Assembly (NCBI RefSeq): GCF_004801855.1
Contig: NZ_SSTC01000021.1
Coordinates: forward strand, 1-64,000
Direction: 5' to 3'
DNA from: Pseudomonas sp. A-1
Lineage (GTDB): Bacteria > Pseudomonadota > Gammaproteobacteria > Pseudomonadales > Pseudomonadaceae
DNA: 64,000 nt
Shown one piece after another: positions 61,468-64,000 of the stretch. A program made the translations under genes and the position numbers. The stretch's first letter is position 1; the number at the start of each line of letters is the position of its first letter. Under the pieces are notes generated by a model. The model ran no database searches and was not told where the DNA came from. It saw nothing but the letters and a program-made list of their open reading frames with translations.

Positions 61468-61878
61468 ATGACCCTGTTCAAGCAACTCTGCGCCGGTGCC
61501 CTGCTCGCCAGCCTGTCCTCCCTGGCGCTGGCCGCCGGCAACCCGCTCAGCGTGCACGTGCTCAATCTGGAGAACGGCCTGCCCTCGCCGGGCGTCGAGG
61601 TGACCCTGGAGAAGCAGGCCGGCAACGCCTGGCAGGCGCTGAGCAGCGCCACCACCAACGAGCAGGGGCGCATCACCGCGCTGTTCCCGGAAGGCCAGAG
61701 CCTGGAGAAGGGCACCTACCGGGTGACCTTCAAGACCGGCGAGTGGTTCACCGAGCACAAGGCCGCGACCTTCTTCCCCGAGGTGCCGGTGATCTTCAGC
61801 GCCGATGGCAGCGTGCCGCACTACCACATCCCGCTGCTGCTCAGCCCCTACGGCTACTCGACCTATCGCGGCAACTGA
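61468..61878 (+). CDS. hiuH: Periplasmic transthyretin-like protein, 5-hydroxyisourate hydrolase type
   Basis: 136 residues with a signal peptide (CAGALLASLSSLALAAGNP). The mature domain has the family marks: LSVHVLNLENGLPSPGVEVTLEKQ with H30, the ARG/GRITALFPE segment, and the C-terminal YHIPLLLSPYGYSTYRGN; most relatives end YRGS. HIUH hydrolyses 5-hydroxyisourate in urate breakdown; the exported form is known in enterics. No urate oxidase genes are near. In E. coli hiuH lies beside the HprRS two-component system, as a like system does here. Confidence 0.88.
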   Translation: MTLFKQLCAGALLASLSSLALAAGNPLSVHVLNLENGLPSPGVEVTLEKQAGNAWQALSSATTNEQGRITALFPEGQSLEKGTYRVTFKTGEWFTEHKAATFFPEVPVIFSADGSVPHYHIPLLLSPYGYSTYRGN

Positions 61879-61950
61879 TCCCTTCCACCACCGCGCCTGC
61901 CCCGTCGAACGCCGACGGCGGCAGGCGCCCCGCCTCATACAGGTTCGACC

Positions 61951-62196
61951 ATGAACATGCGCCTCATCGCCCTGCCCCTGCTGCTGATCGCCGGCCTAGC
62001 CCAGGCCGAGGACAGCGACGTGCAGCCCTACCGCTATGGCAGCCAACCGGACATCGCGCGGGTACTGCGGATCGACAAGCCGGCCAGCCCGCGCTGCGAG
62101 GTCGTCACCGCGGTGATGACCTACCGCGACTCGACCGACGACCTGCGCCGGCTGTCCTACCTCACCACCTCCGAGGCCTGCACGCGGCAGAACTGA
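61951..62196 (+). CDS. DUF2790 small exported protein
   Basis: 81 residues. A signal peptide (MNMRLIALPLLLIAGLAQA) is followed by the DUF2790 domain: EDSDVQPYRYGSQPDIARVL, CEVVTAVMTYRDSTDDLRRLSYLTTSEAC, with one Cys pair likely bonded. This family is nearly confined to Pseudomonas and often lies near metal-response systems (recollection). It is the third gene in the set divergent from the two-component system, with a strong terminator after it. Confidence 0.88.
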   Translation: MNMRLIALPLLLIAGLAQAEDSDVQPYRYGSQPDIARVLRIDKPASPRCEVVTAVMTYRDSTDDLRRLSYLTTSEACTRQN

Positions 62197-62206
62197 GTGG
62201 CCGCCC

Positions 62207-62251
62207 CGCAACGACGAAGCCCCGCACATCTGGCGGGGCTTCGTCGTTGCG
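62207..62251. terminator. Bidirectional terminator between the DUF2790 gene and gloA
   Basis: A 19-bp perfect stem (62207-62225 with 62233-62251) and a 7-base loop, between convergent genes. No T-run, but the stem is very stable. Confidence 0.75.
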
Positions 62252-62257
62252 GACGTT

Positions 62258-62650
62258 TCAGTCCTTGCGCTGCGGCGACAGCAGCTCGATCTTGTAGCCG
62301 TCAGGATCCTCGACGAACGCCAGGATGCTCGAGCCGTGCTTCATCGGCCCCGGCTCACGGGTGATCCTGCCGCCGCGGGCACGGATATCCTCGCAGGCCT
62401 TGTAGACGTCCTCGACTTCCAGGGCGATGTGGCCGTAGCCGGTGCCCAGCTCGTAGCTGTCGACGCCCCAGTTGTAGGTCAGCTCGATCACGCTGTTCTC
62501 GGCCTCGTTGCCGTAGCCGACGAAGGCCAGGGTGAACTGGCCGTCCGGGTAGTCCTTGCGGCGCAGCAGGGTCATGCCCAGCACTTCGGTGTAGAAGGCG
62601 ATCGACTTGTCCATATCGCCAACCCGCAGCATGGTGTGCAGCAGTCTCAT
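62258..62650 (-). CDS. gloA: Lactoylglutathione lyase (glyoxalase I)
   Basis: 130 residues. Turns the methylglyoxal-glutathione adduct into S-lactoylglutathione. All four metal ligands are present at E. coli positions: H5, E56, H74 and E122. The short form without insert loops is the nickel/cobalt-activated type. The motif [28 protein letters not shown] is near-identical across the family. AAGGAGAATCCCG gives a strong ribosome site. Confidence 0.96.
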   Translation of the reverse strand: MRLLHTMLRVGDMDKSIAFYTEVLGMTLLRRKDYPDGQFTLAFVGYGNEAENSVIELTYNWGVDSYELGTGYGHIALEVEDVYKACEDIRARGGRITREPGPMKHGSSILAFVEDPDGYKIELLSPQRKD

Positions 62651-62726
62651 CGGGATTCTCCTTGGTCGGTTGCGCAGGAGCCGGATTCTACCCTGTTGTC
62701 GCGCTGCCCATGCAGTGCCGCTGGCG

Positions 62727-63782
62727 TCAGCGGCCGCCGAGCTGCCGCAGACGCTCGGCCGTGGGCGGATGAGTGGAAAGATAGCTCGACCAGCCATCCT
62801 CCGGCTCCTCGCAAGGCATAGCCTGCGGGCATTTGCGCGCGTCCCGCTCCAGGCGCATCAGCATGCTGCCCAGCAGGGCCGGATCGATACCCTGGCTGAC
62901 CATAAGCTCGGCGGCGAAGCGGTCCGCCTCGTGCTCGAAATCGCGCGAGTAACCGAGCTGGGTCAGGATCACCGGTATGCCGGCGATCAGCGACGATACC
63001 GAAGACAGGTCGCCGGTCACCGTCATCGCCAGCAGGCCGAGTGCCGAACCCTGCAGGACCTGGCGCAGGCCGTGGCGGCGTTCGATGTGGCCGATCTCGT
63101 GGGCCAGCACGCCGAGCAGTTCCTCGTCGCGCTCGGCCAGCCTCACCAGCTGGTCGGTGAAGACCACCGTGCCCGAGGGCAGCGCGAAGGCGTTCGCGCC
63201 CAACTCGGCGGCCGCCTTGCGGAACTCGAGGCGGATCGGCAGGCCGCTGCTCGCCATCATCGCCGCGAAGCGCTGGCGCAGCCGCGCCTGCTCCCCGGCG
63301 GGCAACTCGGAAGGAAACAGCAGCTCGTCGTCGAGCAGCTCGAGCACCCCCTCGCCGACCTGCCGACTGACCGTCGCCGGCAGGGCGAAGGCGGTGGCTT
63401 CGGCCAGCTGGGGGATGCCATGACGAACGCCGCCCCAGACGAAGGCGACGGTCACCAGCAGGCCGAGCAGCACGTAGCGCAGGCTGGACTCCAGGCGATG
63501 CACCAGGCCATGCCGGCGGCCCTGGCCGGCGAGCAGCCGGTCGACGCCGGCGTTGTCGGCGGTCTCGAAGCAGGCGCCGTCGGCGAAGCGCAGCATACGC
63601 GGCGTGCTGCCCAGCCGCGAACTGACCACCACCTCGGCCAGCGGCAGCGGCCCGGCCAGCAGCTCGTCACCTGCGGTCACCCGCAGGCGACCGGCGGCGC
63701 ACAGCAGCCTGGCCGCCACCGGCCGTGACGAGGTTCCGGCGAACCAGGTACCGGCCAGCACGTGCTCGGCCGCTGCGCTCAC
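62727..63782 (-). CDS. M48-family membrane metalloprotease
   Basis: 351 residues. An N-terminal soluble region (1-100) and one membrane helix ([18 protein letters not shown]) precede the peptidase domain. Zinc site: [14 protein letters not shown] (HExxH) and the third ligand in [17 protein letters not shown]. It resembles the HtpX/BepA-like M48 proteases but with its own N-terminal region. It starts with GTG at 63782, overlapping the DUF898 gene's stop by 4 bases (GTGA), so the two are coupled; DUF898-M48 pairs are common in proteobacteria (YjgN and partner). Confidence 0.9.
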   Translation of the reverse strand: MSAAAEHVLAGTWFAGTSSRPVAARLLCAAGRLRVTAGDELLAGPLPLAEVVVSSRLGSTPRMLRFADGACFETADNAGVDRLLAGQGRRHGLVHRLESSLRYVLLGLLVTVAFVWGGVRHGIPQLAEATAFALPATVSRQVGEGVLELLDDELLFPSELPAGEQARLRQRFAAMMASSGLPIRLEFRKAAAELGANAFALPSGTVVFTDQLVRLAERDEELLGVLAHEIGHIERRHGLRQVLQGSALGLLAMTVTGDLSSVSSLIAGIPVILTQLGYSRDFEHEADRFAAELMVSQGIDPALLGSMLMRLERDARKCPQAMPCEEPEDGWSSYLSTHPPTAERLRQLGGR

Positions 63783-64000
63783 AGGGCCAGTTCCACGTCG
63801 AACATCTCGCCGAGTTCGCCGCCGAGGGAGGACACCTCCTCGCGCCGGGCGGCGACAAAGCCGTCGAGATCGTCGCAGGCGACCAGCGTCATGTGCTCGG
63901 CGGCGTAGCGCGCGGTGCGCACCCTCGCCCATGGATAGAACAGGCCCAGCGTCAGCAGCGTACCGAGCATGTTGCCCAGCATCAGGCGGATGAAGCTGCC
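63779..64000 (-). CDS. DUF898 (YjgN-like) membrane protein, 5' part missing
   Basis: Only the last 73 residues are in the window; the frame is open to the right edge. The visible end has a membrane segment (FIRLMLGNMLGTLLTLGLFYPWARVRTARYAAEHM) with the typical DUF898 motif FYPWARVRTARY, then an acidic cytoplasmic tail. The gene encodes a multi-helix inner-membrane protein of unknown function, translated together with the M48 protease. Confidence 0.82.
   Translation of the reverse strand, partial: GSFIRLMLGNMLGTLLTLGLFYPWARVRTARYAAEHMTLVACDDLDGFVAARREEVSSLGGELGEMFDVELAL

Overview
The window comes from a GC-rich gammaproteobacterium of the Pseudomonas group. The evidence is the gene content and order: nrdA-nrdB with a two-ATP-cone NrdA of Pseudomonas length, the block dcd / Mrp-type ATPase / metG, the block rnfABCDGE-nth followed by a 61-residue protein of the PA3496 kind, a QuiP-type acylase, and a CrcZ/CrcY-type RNA read from a sigma-54 promoter. 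The exact species cannot be told from the sequence alone. The first gene (phosphopantetheinyl transferase) and the last gene (DUF898 membrane protein) are cut by the window edges.

Layout. 1-5.4 kb: end of a PPTase gene, a 0.6 kb control region with DnaA boxes, a sigma-70 promoter and an NrdR box, then class Ia ribonucleotide reductase (nrdA, nrdB). 5.4-10.3 kb: a patchwork of small genes (orphan membrane proteins, a methyltransferase, an FmdB-like protein, ecotin, a DUF559 endonuclease-like protein, an EVE-domain protein). It is strewn with palindromic repeats and holds a mosaic tandem array of hairpins next to, and running into, the DUF559 gene. 10.37-10.76 kb: a CrcZ/CrcY-type Hfq-titrating RNA on the minus strand. 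10.9-20.5 kb: housekeeping and hypothetical genes, including rlhA, ppiC, zapA with its small coiled-coil partner, a YebC-family protein, DUF2076, yjdM and DUF3597.

20.6-30.7 kb is a complete type I-C CRISPR-Cas locus on the minus strand: cas3-cas5c-cas8c(with internal cas11c)-cas7-cas4-cas1-cas2, an AT-rich leader and a 24-repeat array. The array's distal repeat is degenerate. A YefM-YoeB toxin-antitoxin pair sits directly upstream of cas3. This island lies beside an otherwise ordinary chromosomal block: serine hydrolase, dinG, DUF1145, an OmpA-type lipoprotein, ychJ, a LEA-type lipoprotein, a His-rich SEC-C protein, DUF2489 and quiP.

40.6-50 kb: ferritin-VIT1 fusion, erythromycin-esterase-like protein, dcd, a cold-shock protein with a long leader, Mrp/ApbC, metG, and a ygiB-ygiC-DUF350 trio. 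50-57.2 kb: the Rnf electron-transport operon, tightly overlapping except for a palindrome-filled gap between rnfC and rnfD, then nth and the PA3496-like gene. 57.5-64 kb: sstT, then an OmpR-type two-component system divergent from three exported proteins (HbpS/GlcG type, transthyretin-like hydroxyisourate hydrolase type, DUF2790), then gloA, an M48 protease and the DUF898 fragment.

The most unusual material is the DUF559-linked mosaic hairpin array, the CRISPR locus with an internal Cas11c start and a flanking toxin-antitoxin pair, the CrcZ/Y RNA, and the two-component/HIUH cluster. No tRNA, rRNA, insertion sequence or intact prophage was seen.
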